In this document: positions 47,252 to 54,537 of the stretch, one piece after another
How positions within the stretch are numbered: the stretch's first letter is position 1
How the letters are laid out: the number at the start of each line of letters is the position of its first letter
Assembly: GCA_964589175.1 (NCBI GenBank)
Contig: CAZPRY010000012.1
Coordinates: 30,992-94,991 of the forward strand
Length of the DNA: 64,000 bases
Direction of reading: 5' to 3'
Origin: CAZPRY01 sp964589175
GTDB lineage: Bacteria; Fidelibacterota; UBA2242
Position numbers and translations under genes: made by a program
The notes under the pieces: generated by a model
Told to the model about the DNA's origin: nothing
The model's database searches: none
What the model saw: only the letters and a program-made list of their open reading frames with translations

Positions 47252-47857
47252 ATGGATAACATTGAATTGGCACGATACTATGATGATGAAAAGGACCGCA
47301 TAATTACAATTACAGTCTCGGATTATAATAAGTTGATTAGCGATAAAGATAAGGAGGGTATTTCAAATTTTATTTATAATAGGTTATTCAGCCGATATAT
47401 AGGGCCATATTCTTTCGATAGCTGCGAATATCAAAAAAAATTTAAAAACGGTTTTTCAATGATGGCGAATCTTTGTCTTTTGATTGAAACTTTACAGTCA
47501 TTTAAAAATGGTTGGGGTGATAGCGACCGAAGATCAAAAATGGCTTTTAATCAATTTTTTTATAATAATGCTCATTTTGAAGAATTGAATAAAAGTGCTG
47601 ACTTAATCTATAAAAACGTAAGATGTGGGATATTGCATCAAGGGGAAACAACGGGAGGATGGAAAGTTACCAGAGAAGGGGGGAGCCTTTACGATAACTG
47701 TACAAATACACTCAATGCTGTAATATTTGCTGAAAGAATAGAAAAGTCATTATCTGATTATCGAGAATGTCTAAACGACTCTGATTGGGACTCCGAAGTA
47801 TGGGATAATTTCCGAACAAAAATGAGAAAAGTTATCCAGAATTGTGAGGCTAAGTAG
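47252..47857 (+). CDS. HEPN-motif protein, integron cassette gene 1
   Basis: 201 residues, visibly more AT-rich than the main genome. No signal or membrane segment. VRCGILHQGET contains R124-x4-H129, the Rx4-6H signature of HEPN domains, set in a helical context (LNKSADLIYKNVRCGILHQ). HEPN proteins are often RNases in toxin-antitoxin or anti-phage systems. The rest matches no family I recognise, so the HEPN call rests on the motif and helix content. The stop is 8 bp before a 59-bp attC site, the normal layout of an integron gene cassette. AAGAGG lies 9-14 bp before the ATG. Confidence 0.6.
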   Translation: MDNIELARYYDDEKDRIITITVSDYNKLISDKDKEGISNFIYNRLFSRYIGPYSFDSCEYQKKFKNGFSMMANLCLLIETLQSFKNGWGDSDRRSKMAFNQFFYNNAHFEELNKSADLIYKNVRCGILHQGETTGGWKVTREGGSLYDNCTNTLNAVIFAERIEKSLSDYRECLNDSDWDSEVWDNFRTKMRKVIQNCEAK

Positions 47858-47865
47858 GCATAAAT

Positions 47866-47924
47866 ACCGAACAAATCACTGGTGCGGACGCAAAAAGCCG
47901 CGCCGCACAGTTCAACCGTTAGAC
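47866..47924 (+). mobile_element. Integron attC recombination site 1 (59 bp)
   Basis: R'' box ACCGAAC (47866-47872, one mismatch to RYYYAAC) and R' box GTTAGAC (47918-47924, perfect GTTRRRY). Between them is a hairpin: ACT-G-GTGCGG-A-CGC (47878-47891) pairs with GCGCCGCACAGT (47900-47911), leaving G47881 and A47888 unpaired. Two extrahelical bases on one arm are the classical integrase recognition feature of attC sites. Confidence 0.88.
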
Positions 47925-47966
47925 GGACAGATTCCGACCGTTGCTTGCATTGAAAGGAGAAGCGAT

Positions 47967-48668
47967 ATGACTAAACCGACCGAGAATTTCGTCCGCTGGT
48001 ACCTTCGGTTCAACGGGTACCTCGGTGTCGAAAATTTGATCGTTCACGAGCCGGTCCCCGGCGCCGTTCCTCAGGGTGCGGAGTTCGATGTTGTCGCCGT
48101 CCGGTTTCCGTTCTCGTGCGAGGTTGCTGATTTCAGGCTCACACGTCATGTTAAGCTTGAAGCCATCGAGAAGCCGGGAGTTATAAACTTTGTTATCGCG
48201 GAGGTTAAAGGCGGTAGGGACACAAAACTAAACGAAATCTGGATGCCGGTGCCGGAGTCGGAAGAAGCAAAGAACAAATTGCAACTCAACCGACTAGAGT
48301 ATCTCGTACGTTGGCTCGGATTCTGTGAAAGCGGGCAGGCTGTCGAAAGTGTGGCTACCGATTTGCGTCGAACTGGCAGATCCGATAGAGAGCATGCTGT
48401 TCGAGTCATCTACTTCGGTGCTCGGCGCTCCCAACAAGCTGATGACCGGAAGATACCTATGATCCTCCTCGAAGACATTGCTCAATGGATTGTCTGTACT
48501 AGAGCAGGGAGCTGGAAAGATAAAGGATTGGCGAATCGTTCCTGTCATGACCAATGGGACCCTCTTATCAAGAACGTTTGGAACCTGGCGGATCCCGATT
48601 TACCTGGCTCAGAGGTGGAGAAGGTCAGGAGCATACTTGCAATTGTCCTTGGGCGCGTTGCCCCTTGA
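47967..48668 (+). CDS. PD-(D/E)XK-like hypothetical protein, integron cassette gene 2
   Basis: 233 residues from ATG at 47967, chosen over the upstream frame start because AAAGGAGA lies 7-14 bp before it and the upstream extension would run through the attC site. No signal peptide. GAEFDVVAVRFP (Asp41) and VIAEVKGGR (Glu79, Lys81) fit the D...ExK core of the PD-(D/E)XK nuclease fold, preceded by a helix (FVRWYLRFNGYLGVEN). This is a fold-level inference; no named family recognised. The gene fills one complete cassette bounded by attC sites at 47866 and 48708. Confidence 0.6.
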   Translation: MTKPTENFVRWYLRFNGYLGVENLIVHEPVPGAVPQGAEFDVVAVRFPFSCEVADFRLTRHVKLEAIEKPGVINFVIAEVKGGRDTKLNEIWMPVPESEEAKNKLQLNRLEYLVRWLGFCESGQAVESVATDLRRTGRSDREHAVRVIYFGARRSQQADDRKIPMILLEDIAQWIVCTRAGSWKDKGLANRSCHDQWDPLIKNVWNLADPDLPGSEVEKVRSILAIVLGRVAP

Positions 48669-48707
48669 GATCGGTGGTAACCATAGCGATTAAGTCTATC
48701 GTACATC

Positions 48708-48765
48708 GTTCAACCAGGGAAATGCAGCCGACTCGTAAACTCGCGGCTGATTTGCGTCGTTATGT
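48708..48765 (+). mobile_element. Integron attC recombination site 2 (58 bp)
   Basis: R'' box GTTCAAC (48708-48714, perfect RYYYAAC) and R' box GTTATGT (48759-48765, one mismatch to GTTRRRY). Hairpin: AAAT-G-CAGCCG (48720-48730) pairs with CGGCTG-ATTT (48744-48753), with G48724 extrahelical. Together with site 1 it delimits one cassette of about 840 bp. Confidence 0.78.
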
Positions 48766-48801
48766 GTATAAGAATTGGAGATATTATAAAAGGAGGTTAT
48801 T

Positions 48802-49389
48802 ATGAATAAGGTGAAATCAATTGTCGCACTTTTTATTTTTCTATTTTGTATCTCTGTATTTGCGGGACCATTTGGTTTAGAAATGGGAATGTCAATAAAG
48901 CAAATAGATCCTAACGCTAAAGAAATTGCTCCGTATATTTACAAAATACAAAGTGTTCCAAAACCACATTCAGCCTTTGAAAGTTATGTTTTAAAAGTAT
49001 CCCCTAATTGTGGATTATGTTTAATTAAAGCCAATGGAAAAGATATATCAACTAACACTTATGGAGTTGAATTAAAATCCTCATTTTATGATATGAAAGA
49101 GAGATTAGAAAAAGTTTATGGAATAAGCGAAACAACAGATGTTTTATTCCCAGGGAGTATTTGGGATGAACCTAACGATTGGATGATGGGAATATTAAAA
49201 GATGAAAGAATTTTATGCTCATTTTGGGAAAAAGAAAAAGGGTTAGACTTAAAAGACAATATAAATATAATAGTACTTGGTGTTTCTGCAATAAACCAAA
49301 ATAAAGGATATCTCATTTTAGAATATTCATTTATAAATAAAGAAAATTGTGATAAAGAAATTTCTGATCTAGAAGATAGTGCATTTTAA
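48802..49389 (+). CDS. Small secreted hypothetical protein, integron cassette gene 3
   Basis: 195 residues, strong AAAGGAGG Shine-Dalgarno, AT-rich. Signal peptide KVKSIVALFIFLFCISVFA, then FGLEMGMSIKQIDPNAKEI and IQSVPKPHSAFESYVLKVSP. I recall this FGLxMGMS... type of hypothetical protein from cassette arrays of proteobacteria, but cannot verify that here. No catalytic motif. It starts 36 bp after attC site 2, as expected for a cassette, and the GCCTAAC half site follows 8 bp after its stop. Confidence 0.6.
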   Translation: MNKVKSIVALFIFLFCISVFAGPFGLEMGMSIKQIDPNAKEIAPYIYKIQSVPKPHSAFESYVLKVSPNCGLCLIKANGKDISTNTYGVELKSSFYDMKERLEKVYGISETTDVLFPGSIWDEPNDWMMGILKDERILCSFWEKEKGLDLKDNINIIVLGVSAINQNKGYLILEYSFINKENCDKEISDLEDSAF

Positions 49390-49786
49390 TAAAACCGCCT
49401 AACCTTTGCATACTTTTATATTAAAAACAACAATTTTCTGTAAAAATCATAGAGTTATCTGTTTGCATACAGTCTTGAATTACCCATCCTACTCTTTCCG
49501 GCAGAGGCCGGATCTTCGATCGGCAGTCCTCCGTCCGATCGCCAGGAGTCGCGGGCATACATTATTGGCAATGTTTTTTAAAAAAACCTACACCATGTGA
49601 CGTTAATGATGGGGTCAACGCTAAGAGCGGTTTGATGAATTTGAAGTATGAGGAATTTTTACATGATTTTAAAAAAAGAAAATGTAAGCGCTTTTCCCAT
49701 TTCAGTGCGGGTGAGCATTTTTCTTTAACACCGGCATAGATACCAACTATGAAGAATATACAAAAAGAAACCTAGTTGAAATATTT
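49390..49786. other. Gene-free region after the cassette array
   Basis: 397 bp. Apart from the attC half site it has an inverted repeat CGATCGG/CCGATCG (49517-49541, 11-nt loop) next to CCGGC/GCCGG, and then AT-rich sequence leading to the next gene. No gene seen. Confidence 0.5.
49397..49403 (+). mobile_element. Isolated attC R'' half site
   Basis: GCCTAAC is a perfect RYYYAAC box, 8 bp after the stop of cassette gene 3, as in a normal attC. The hairpin and R' box that should follow within about 60-130 bp are not recognisable, so the array appears truncated here. Confidence 0.45.
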
Positions 49787-51880
49787 ATGATCAAAATATC
49801 GTATAATTATGTTTTTTGCATTAAATACTTTTTATTACTATTGATGTTATTCTCTATATCAATCTCTGCGGAAATGAATAAGATGGATATCGATGGCAAA
49901 CCTATAAAATCAACTTCAGAATTAGTTGCCGTGCGGGATGCCAATGGTCACTTTTGTGCTGGAATAAAAGTTTTAAATAATCTTGAAGGATTATCTTATG
50001 ATTCTTATAATGGTATTGTTAAAGTAGATAAAAAACCGGGACAAGATATTATCTATATCTCCAGCAACGAGAGAGTGGTGGAAATATTCTGCTCTGGTTA
50101 TGAACCGCTAAAAATAATATTGTATGATGTTGGTATTATTCTCAGTCCGAAAGAGGTTTGGACCATAAAAATTCACGGAGAAAAAACAGGAGAGTTATCA
50201 AGCTCGAAGAAAGGACGCATTTATTTAAAATTACTTCCAGATGAAGCGAATGCTTCCTTTAAAATTGAGGGTCTTCCAGTGGAAGGGAGATCTCCGTATG
50301 AAGCAGAGCTAATAGCTGGGAAATATAAATTTTTTATTAATCCGAAATCTCCCTTTTACCAAAATAAAGAAGTTGAAATAACTATATCAGAAGGAGAAAA
50401 AACTGAGTCAATTATAGAATTAGAGGATATTTCGGGAAGGTTAATGATTGAAGTTGCTCAAACCTCAATAAGGGGGTTCATTAATGATAGATATGATTAT
50501 GAATTGTCAACGAATAGCCAAAAAAGAATGGCACAAGGAGAATATAAAATCAAGATTGAAAAAGACGGTAAGGATTCAGATTTCTATAATCCGTATGAAG
50601 AAATTATTAAAATTTCAAAAGGCGAAAATGTAAATGTGACAGCTCATCTTGAAGATATATCAGGGTACATAGAAATAAAATTCTCTCCCAAAGATATAAA
50701 GGCTTTTATAAATGGCGCATATGATCAAGAATTATCTTCTAAATTCCATAAACGTTTAATTTCTGGAAAATATGATATAAATATTGAAAGTAAATATCAT
50801 ATTGATTCATATTCTAAATGCTATCATACTATAGATATAGAAAAAGGCAAAACCGTGATATTAGCAGAAGAATTGGTACCAAAATATGGTTTAATATCAT
50901 TGAATTCAAATATTGATAATGTAATTTATAGTGTAATTGATCTTGAAACCGACATCTGTATCTTAAAAGGTAAAAATATTGATAATGAATCATTATTGAT
51001 GGGAAAATATAAGGTTCTAGTCGATGCAGACTCAGAGGGGTATCTAAAAAAAGATCCTGATTATTTTAAAATTAAAGAAAATGAAAATAAAACTGTGGGA
51101 ATAATCTTTTCTGATGATGACAATTTGGAATATAAAAATAGACTGATAAATGATATTTATAACATTAAAACATCATCATCTTACTGGGAAACCGGGGAAA
51201 CACCGGCATACTCAATAGTGCAAAAAAATTCATCTTCTATATTTATTTCAGGAAAGCAATTTTGGGGGTTGAATTATTGCTATTATGACGGTCGATTCTT
51301 ATATAATGACATATTAATATCTGATAATAGTGGACTGCTTAAACTAGGTGTGGGGAAGTTTCAATTATCAAAATATTTACACTATTGTGAACTCTTCAAT
51401 TTAGGATGGGGTTACATTGTTAGATCGCAAAATCATAAGAATAGATTTATGGGCGAAATCAGCATTGGATGGGATAATATTTTATTCTGGTCACTAGGTA
51501 GATATTCCTTCCCTCGTGAAAAAATGTATCAGGGACAACCAATCACGTTTATTGACTTACATAACAATGAAGATTTAAAAAAACTTGAATCATTAAGACA
51601 AGAATATTTTACAAAATATATACCATATTCGGGTGAAATATCGTGCTGTTATGAGAAGTACCTTTATAACACGTTTTTTTTCATAAAAATAGGTGTTAAT
51701 TATATTTTTACATCAGAAGATGGTTCTTTTATTGCCGGAACAAATATATCTGAAGACTGGTACTATACACATGATTTAGTGAAATACAGAAATGACGAAA
51801 TAATTTATTTGGAACCTTTAAATATTGAAAGATTCTGTTATTTTTTCCCATTCATAAGTTTTGGGGTAATAATAAAATAA
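49787..51880 (+). CDS. AT-rich secreted protein with PEGA-like repeats
   Basis: 697 residues, strongly AT-rich compared with the main genome, with many AAA/ATA/TTA codons. Signal peptide about 1-28 (YFLLLLMLFSISISAE). Residues about 145-370 hold repeated units with ISGRLMIEVAQ...GFINDRYDYELST and ISGYIEIKFSP...AFINGAYDQELSS, each followed by LISGKYDINIE-type sequence, the pattern of PEGA-like surface modules. The remainder (about 430-697) resembles an outer-membrane barrel (FINLGWGYIVRSQ-like strands, final FISFGVIIK). Function unknown; probably surface exposed. Codon use points to acquisition. No attC follows it, so it is not a visible cassette gene. Confidence 0.6.
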   Translation: MIKISYNYVFCIKYFLLLLMLFSISISAEMNKMDIDGKPIKSTSELVAVRDANGHFCAGIKVLNNLEGLSYDSYNGIVKVDKKPGQDIIYISSNERVVEIFCSGYEPLKIILYDVGIILSPKEVWTIKIHGEKTGELSSSKKGRIYLKLLPDEANASFKIEGLPVEGRSPYEAELIAGKYKFFINPKSPFYQNKEVEITISEGEKTESIIELEDISGRLMIEVAQTSIRGFINDRYDYELSTNSQKRMAQGEYKIKIEKDGKDSDFYNPYEEIIKISKGENVNVTAHLEDISGYIEIKFSPKDIKAFINGAYDQELSSKFHKRLISGKYDINIESKYHIDSYSKCYHTIDIEKGKTVILAEELVPKYGLISLNSNIDNVIYSVIDLETDICILKGKNIDNESLLMGKYKVLVDADSEGYLKKDPDYFKIKENENKTVGIIFSDDDNLEYKNRLINDIYNIKTSSSYWETGETPAYSIVQKNSSSIFISGKQFWGLNYCYYDGRFLYNDILISDNSGLLKLGVGKFQLSKYLHYCELFNLGWGYIVRSQNHKNRFMGEISIGWDNILFWSLGRYSFPREKMYQGQPITFIDLHNNEDLKKLESLRQEYFTKYIPYSGEISCCYEKYLYNTFFFIKIGVNYIFTSEDGSFIAGTNISEDWYYTHDLVKYRNDEIIYLEPLNIERFCYFFPFISFGVIIK

Positions 51881-52231
51881 AAGCCATTTCTATAGTGTTT
51901 GTTTTCTTCTAGCTCCCCACTCCGATTCGGGAGCGGAAGTCTTCAGATATTCGCCCCGGTTCGAATGACTGAACTCTTTTATCCCCAAATCCAATTTGGA
52001 AACGAGGATGAAAGCCCGGAAAGCCGTGAAGAGTGAGGTCCTGACGGAACATAATATACAACCCTTATTAAAATCTGTGTTTATCTGCCTGCCCGTCCGG
52101 TTAGGCGGATGTAAATCTGCGGCTGATATAATGCTGATATCGATCATAACATTGGGCAATCATTTCAAAAATCACTATAATCAAAGCGATCCGGTTACTG
52201 CGGGATTAGAACCGGTTAAGGCAAATGGAGA
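51881..52231. other. Gene-free region with dispersed repeat words
   Basis: 351 bp. ATCTGTGTTTATCTGCC near 52074 and GTAAATCTGCGGCTG near 52111 look like two halves of a dispersed 'TCTGTGTTTATCTGCGG' repeat split by an inverted repeat around CCGTCCGGTTAGGCGGATG. No gene supported. Confidence 0.45.
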
Positions 52232-52657
52232 ATGAATATGGAAATCATTGGTGTATGCGGCGATGACTGTGCTCATTGTCCACGCTATATCGCCACGCAG
52301 GAGGGTAATCCGGCAAAGTTGGAGCAGGTCAGGGAGTTATGGGTACGCCTGGGACTCCGTGAACCCTCGTTTCCGGCAGAGGAGTTTGCCTGCTACGGAT
52401 GCGCATCAGAGGCAAAGTGCGCCTACCCGGAACTTCGGCAGTGCGCTGTCACGAAGCATATTGCCAATTGCGGGCTGTGTGAAGATTATCCCTGCGAACT
52501 AATCGAGGCGGCCTTCGGGAAGACCCGCACTTTGGAGTCGAAGATCGCCGGGCTCTGTAGTCCGAATGAATTGGAGACATTGAAACAGGCATTTTTCTAC
52601 AAGAAACGGACGCTGGATCGAATTCACGGGCAATTGAAGAAAGGTCACGGTAAATGA
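52232..52657 (+). CDS. DUF3795-type cysteine-rich protein
   Basis: 141 residues, no signal peptide. Cys arrangement CGDDCAHCPRY, CYGC, CAYPELRQC, CGLCEDYPC, followed by a helical tail, matches DUF3795, a small family presumed to bind zinc or an iron-sulfur cluster; function not established. Start at 52232 or the second Met at 52238; GGAG lies 2-5 bp before the first and 8-11 bp before the second, which favours 52238 on spacing. It stands alone between repeats, in normal genomic composition. Confidence 0.75.
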   Translation: MNMEIIGVCGDDCAHCPRYIATQEGNPAKLEQVRELWVRLGLREPSFPAEEFACYGCASEAKCAYPELRQCAVTKHIANCGLCEDYPCELIEAAFGKTRTLESKIAGLCSPNELETLKQAFFYKKRTLDRIHGQLKKGHGK

Positions 52658-52787
52658 AAGATCAAGCGCTTGTCGAATACAAAAACGGAATTATTCACCG
52701 CCGAGGACGCCGAGAATAATTAATGTAGTGTAAATCCAAAATTCGAAGAGATGGCTATGATTTATAAGCGCCCCTTAAAAAAGACTT

Positions 52788-52910
52788 AAACCACTAATTA
52801 CACTAATTATCACGAATGGTTTAAATTGAAAATAGGAAAAAATAGATTGTGTCCCTTAAGAGGTCCCGGTGGGATAATTCGTGGTTTTTGAAGTGAACTC
52901 AGTGGCTTTT
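52788..52910 (+). repeat. Dispersed repeat, copy 1
   Basis: Begins AAACCACTAATTACACTAAT and ends AGTGAACTCAGTGGCTTTT. It shares order and wording with 53147-53256, including CACGAATGG and ATTCGTGGTTTT. Confidence 0.75.
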
Positions 52911-53146
52911 ATCGCGATTCTCAAAAGAATTGTCCAATGTTATGATATGGCGCCATTTTTAAAAGATAATAACCACCGCTGTTTTCCACCAGGAGTCTCC
53001 TGGACATCCGGACCCTCCTTGCGAAGCATGCCCGCGCTGGCGGATGTCAGGCTGGCAGTCAGGCAGGGAGGGGAACGAAGGGGAAATTGAATTTATTTCA
53101 TGTATTCTAAAATTTATCATCGGACATTATTTTTGCAATTCGCTAT

Positions 53147-53256
53147 AAACCACCTATTTCACCAATTTCCACGAATGGTTTTTATTGAATATAGGGAAAA
53201 TAAAATTCGTGTAATTCGTGTAATTCGTGGTTTTCGAAGTGAACTCAGTGGCTTTT
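53147..53256 (+). repeat. Dispersed repeat, copy 2
   Basis: Begins AAACCACCTATTTCACCAAT and ends AAGTGAACTCAGTGGCTTTT. It includes three near-identical AATTCGTG words (53209-53230). The apparent ATG at 53259 of the next gene lies right at its edge, which argues for the downstream start of that gene. Confidence 0.75.
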
Positions 53257-53294
53257 GAATGAAAGCGGCAAACGCTACTCATAAGGAACCCGGC

Positions 53295-54011
53295 ATGACC
53301 AAACTATATTCCGATCTCGCGAATGTCTATTACGAAATGTACCAGTCGCTGTTCGATTATGAGAAAGAGTTCGCGCTCTATGACGGTCTTCTGCAGAAGT
53401 ATGGCTGTCGTTCGGTGCTGGAAGTGGGCTGCGGCAACGGCAAGCTGGCGCCGCTACTGCTGAAGGCCGGCTACGACTACAGCGGCCTGGATTTGTATGA
53501 CGAGATGCTGGAAATTGCCCGCAGAGACAATCCCGGCGTTCTGTTCATGCAGGGCGATATGCGCGACCTGCGATTCGACCAGGAATTCGATGCCATTATC
53601 ATCCCGGGCCGAAGCTTTTGCTACATGACAACGAATGATGATGTGATGAACAGCCTGAGGTCGATCCACCATGCCTTGAAAAAGGACGGAATCCTGGTTT
53701 TCGATAATTTCAGGGCGGAAGCAATCTTTGCGGACTTCAGCGGGGAAATGGAGCATCAGGCGCTGTATCAAACCCGAAAGTACATTCGGACCAGCACGAA
53801 GACGCCGAACCTGAAAACGGGCTGGACCTGGAACTGGCAGGCGATCTACCGGATCGAGGAAGAGGGTAAAGAGACGAAGGTCGTCCGGGATGAATCGGTT
53901 TTGCGGGCTTTTACCGAAGACGAACTGAGGCTTTTCCTGAGCCTGAACCATTTTACCGTTCTGGAGATTTTAGAAGATAATACGGCCTTCACGACGGTGG
54001 CCCGGAAATAA
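53295..54011 (+). CDS. Class I SAM-dependent methyltransferase
   Basis: 238 residues from ATG at 53295, preferred because AAGGA is spaced 8-12 bp upstream; the earlier in-frame ATG at 53259 touches a repeat and has no such site. Motif I VLEVGCGNGKLAPLL binds S-adenosylmethionine; motif II acidic residue in SGLDLYDEMLEIARR; then GDMRDLRFDQEFDAIII and LKKDGILVFDNF. It is the typical ubiE/methyltransf_25 layout. Substrate unknown; no helpful neighbours. Cytoplasmic. Confidence 0.85.
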   Translation: MTKLYSDLANVYYEMYQSLFDYEKEFALYDGLLQKYGCRSVLEVGCGNGKLAPLLLKAGYDYSGLDLYDEMLEIARRDNPGVLFMQGDMRDLRFDQEFDAIIIPGRSFCYMTTNDDVMNSLRSIHHALKKDGILVFDNFRAEAIFADFSGEMEHQALYQTRKYIRTSTKTPNLKTGWTWNWQAIYRIEEEGKETKVVRDESVLRAFTEDELRLFLSLNHFTVLEILEDNTAFTTVARK

Positions 54012-54027
54012 CCGGGTTCGCTGACGC

Positions 54028-54210
54028 TATGCTCAATCCGCCCTCGGTTCCGATCCGGATCTGACCGGTGTGGTCCTCCATGACACAGCGTATCCGATTA
54101 TCGACCAATGAATTGGGATTGCCCGGATCGTGGCATATTCTGACAAAGCGGTCCGGTGAACGGTCATAACAATTGAGACCGTTTGATGTTTGGAGCGAAA
54201 TGTTGACAAA
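54028..54210 (-). pseudogene. Relic of a hybrid two-component system periplasmic propeller (Reg_prop)
   Basis: The minus-strand frame reads TSNGLNCYDRSPDRFVRICH, then DPGNPNSLVDNRIRC and VMEDHTGQIRIGTEGGLS. The pattern 'NGLNxYD...FxxxxHDPxNPNSLxDNxIxxxxEDxxGxxxIGTxGGL' is the Reg_prop repeat of periplasmic sensors in hybrid two-component systems. Only about one and a half blades remain. Confidence 0.65.
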
Positions 54211-54474
54211 GAGGTGCTGAGAATGTGGGTATTCAAAATCATCAGAATAGAACCGATGATCATTCACGCTAACTAGTGTTTAACCCGGTCTGCCGTAAAC
54301 GGATTGAGAATTTAATAAAACCGTCTGCTGGGTTTTTTATACCGGTTCAAAGAGCTTATCCTTAATTGTAAAAAAGAAATGAATGGCGGCTGATTCTTTT
54401 GATAATTATAGTTCCATTCCCTGATTCCGGTGTTGAATAAAAATATACATAAACGACTTTTATTTAAGGTATTT

Positions 54475-54488
54475 TTATTTTAAAATAA
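54475..54488. promoter_or_regulatory. 14-bp palindrome upstream of the arabinose operon
   Basis: TTATTTTAAAATAA is a perfect inverted repeat 50 bp before the galM start and just before a possible -10 box. In this AT-rich context it could be chance. No second copy was noticed in the window. Confidence 0.3.
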
Positions 54489-54537
54489 CACACATAGTGG
54501 GCATAATTGAGATCATTTAACGATATGCGGGGAAAAT

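Larger units (their letters stand above)
52658..53294. other. Repeat region before the methyltransferase gene
   Basis: 637 bp dominated by two copies of a ~115-bp repeat and by AATTCGTGT-type short tandem words (53209-53230). A 69-codon frame at 52881-53090 starts inside the repeat and shows no protein-like features. No gene supported. Confidence 0.5.
54012..54537. other. Intergenic region with a gene relic and an AT-rich promoter region
   Basis: 526 bp. 54028-54210 (minus strand) is a relic of a two-component propeller protein. The right part is AT-rich and contains the perfect palindrome TTATTTTAAAATAA (54475-54488) and a possible -10 box CATAAT (54502-54507) before the arabinose operon. 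Confidence 0.55.

Noticed and set aside
51945..51975. GGTTCGAAT resembling a tRNA T-loop
   Set aside because: No acceptor, D or anticodon stem can be drawn around it.
52085..52115. Possible third attC core (GTTAGGC near 52098)
   Set aside because: The box fits GTTRRRY, but no RYYYAAC partner or hairpin with extrahelical bases lies upstream; the surrounding inverted repeat belongs to a dispersed repeat interruption.
54285..54345. AACCC...GGGTTTTTT as a terminator
   Set aside because: The arms are 5 bp with a loop of more than 40 nt and no good inner stem.
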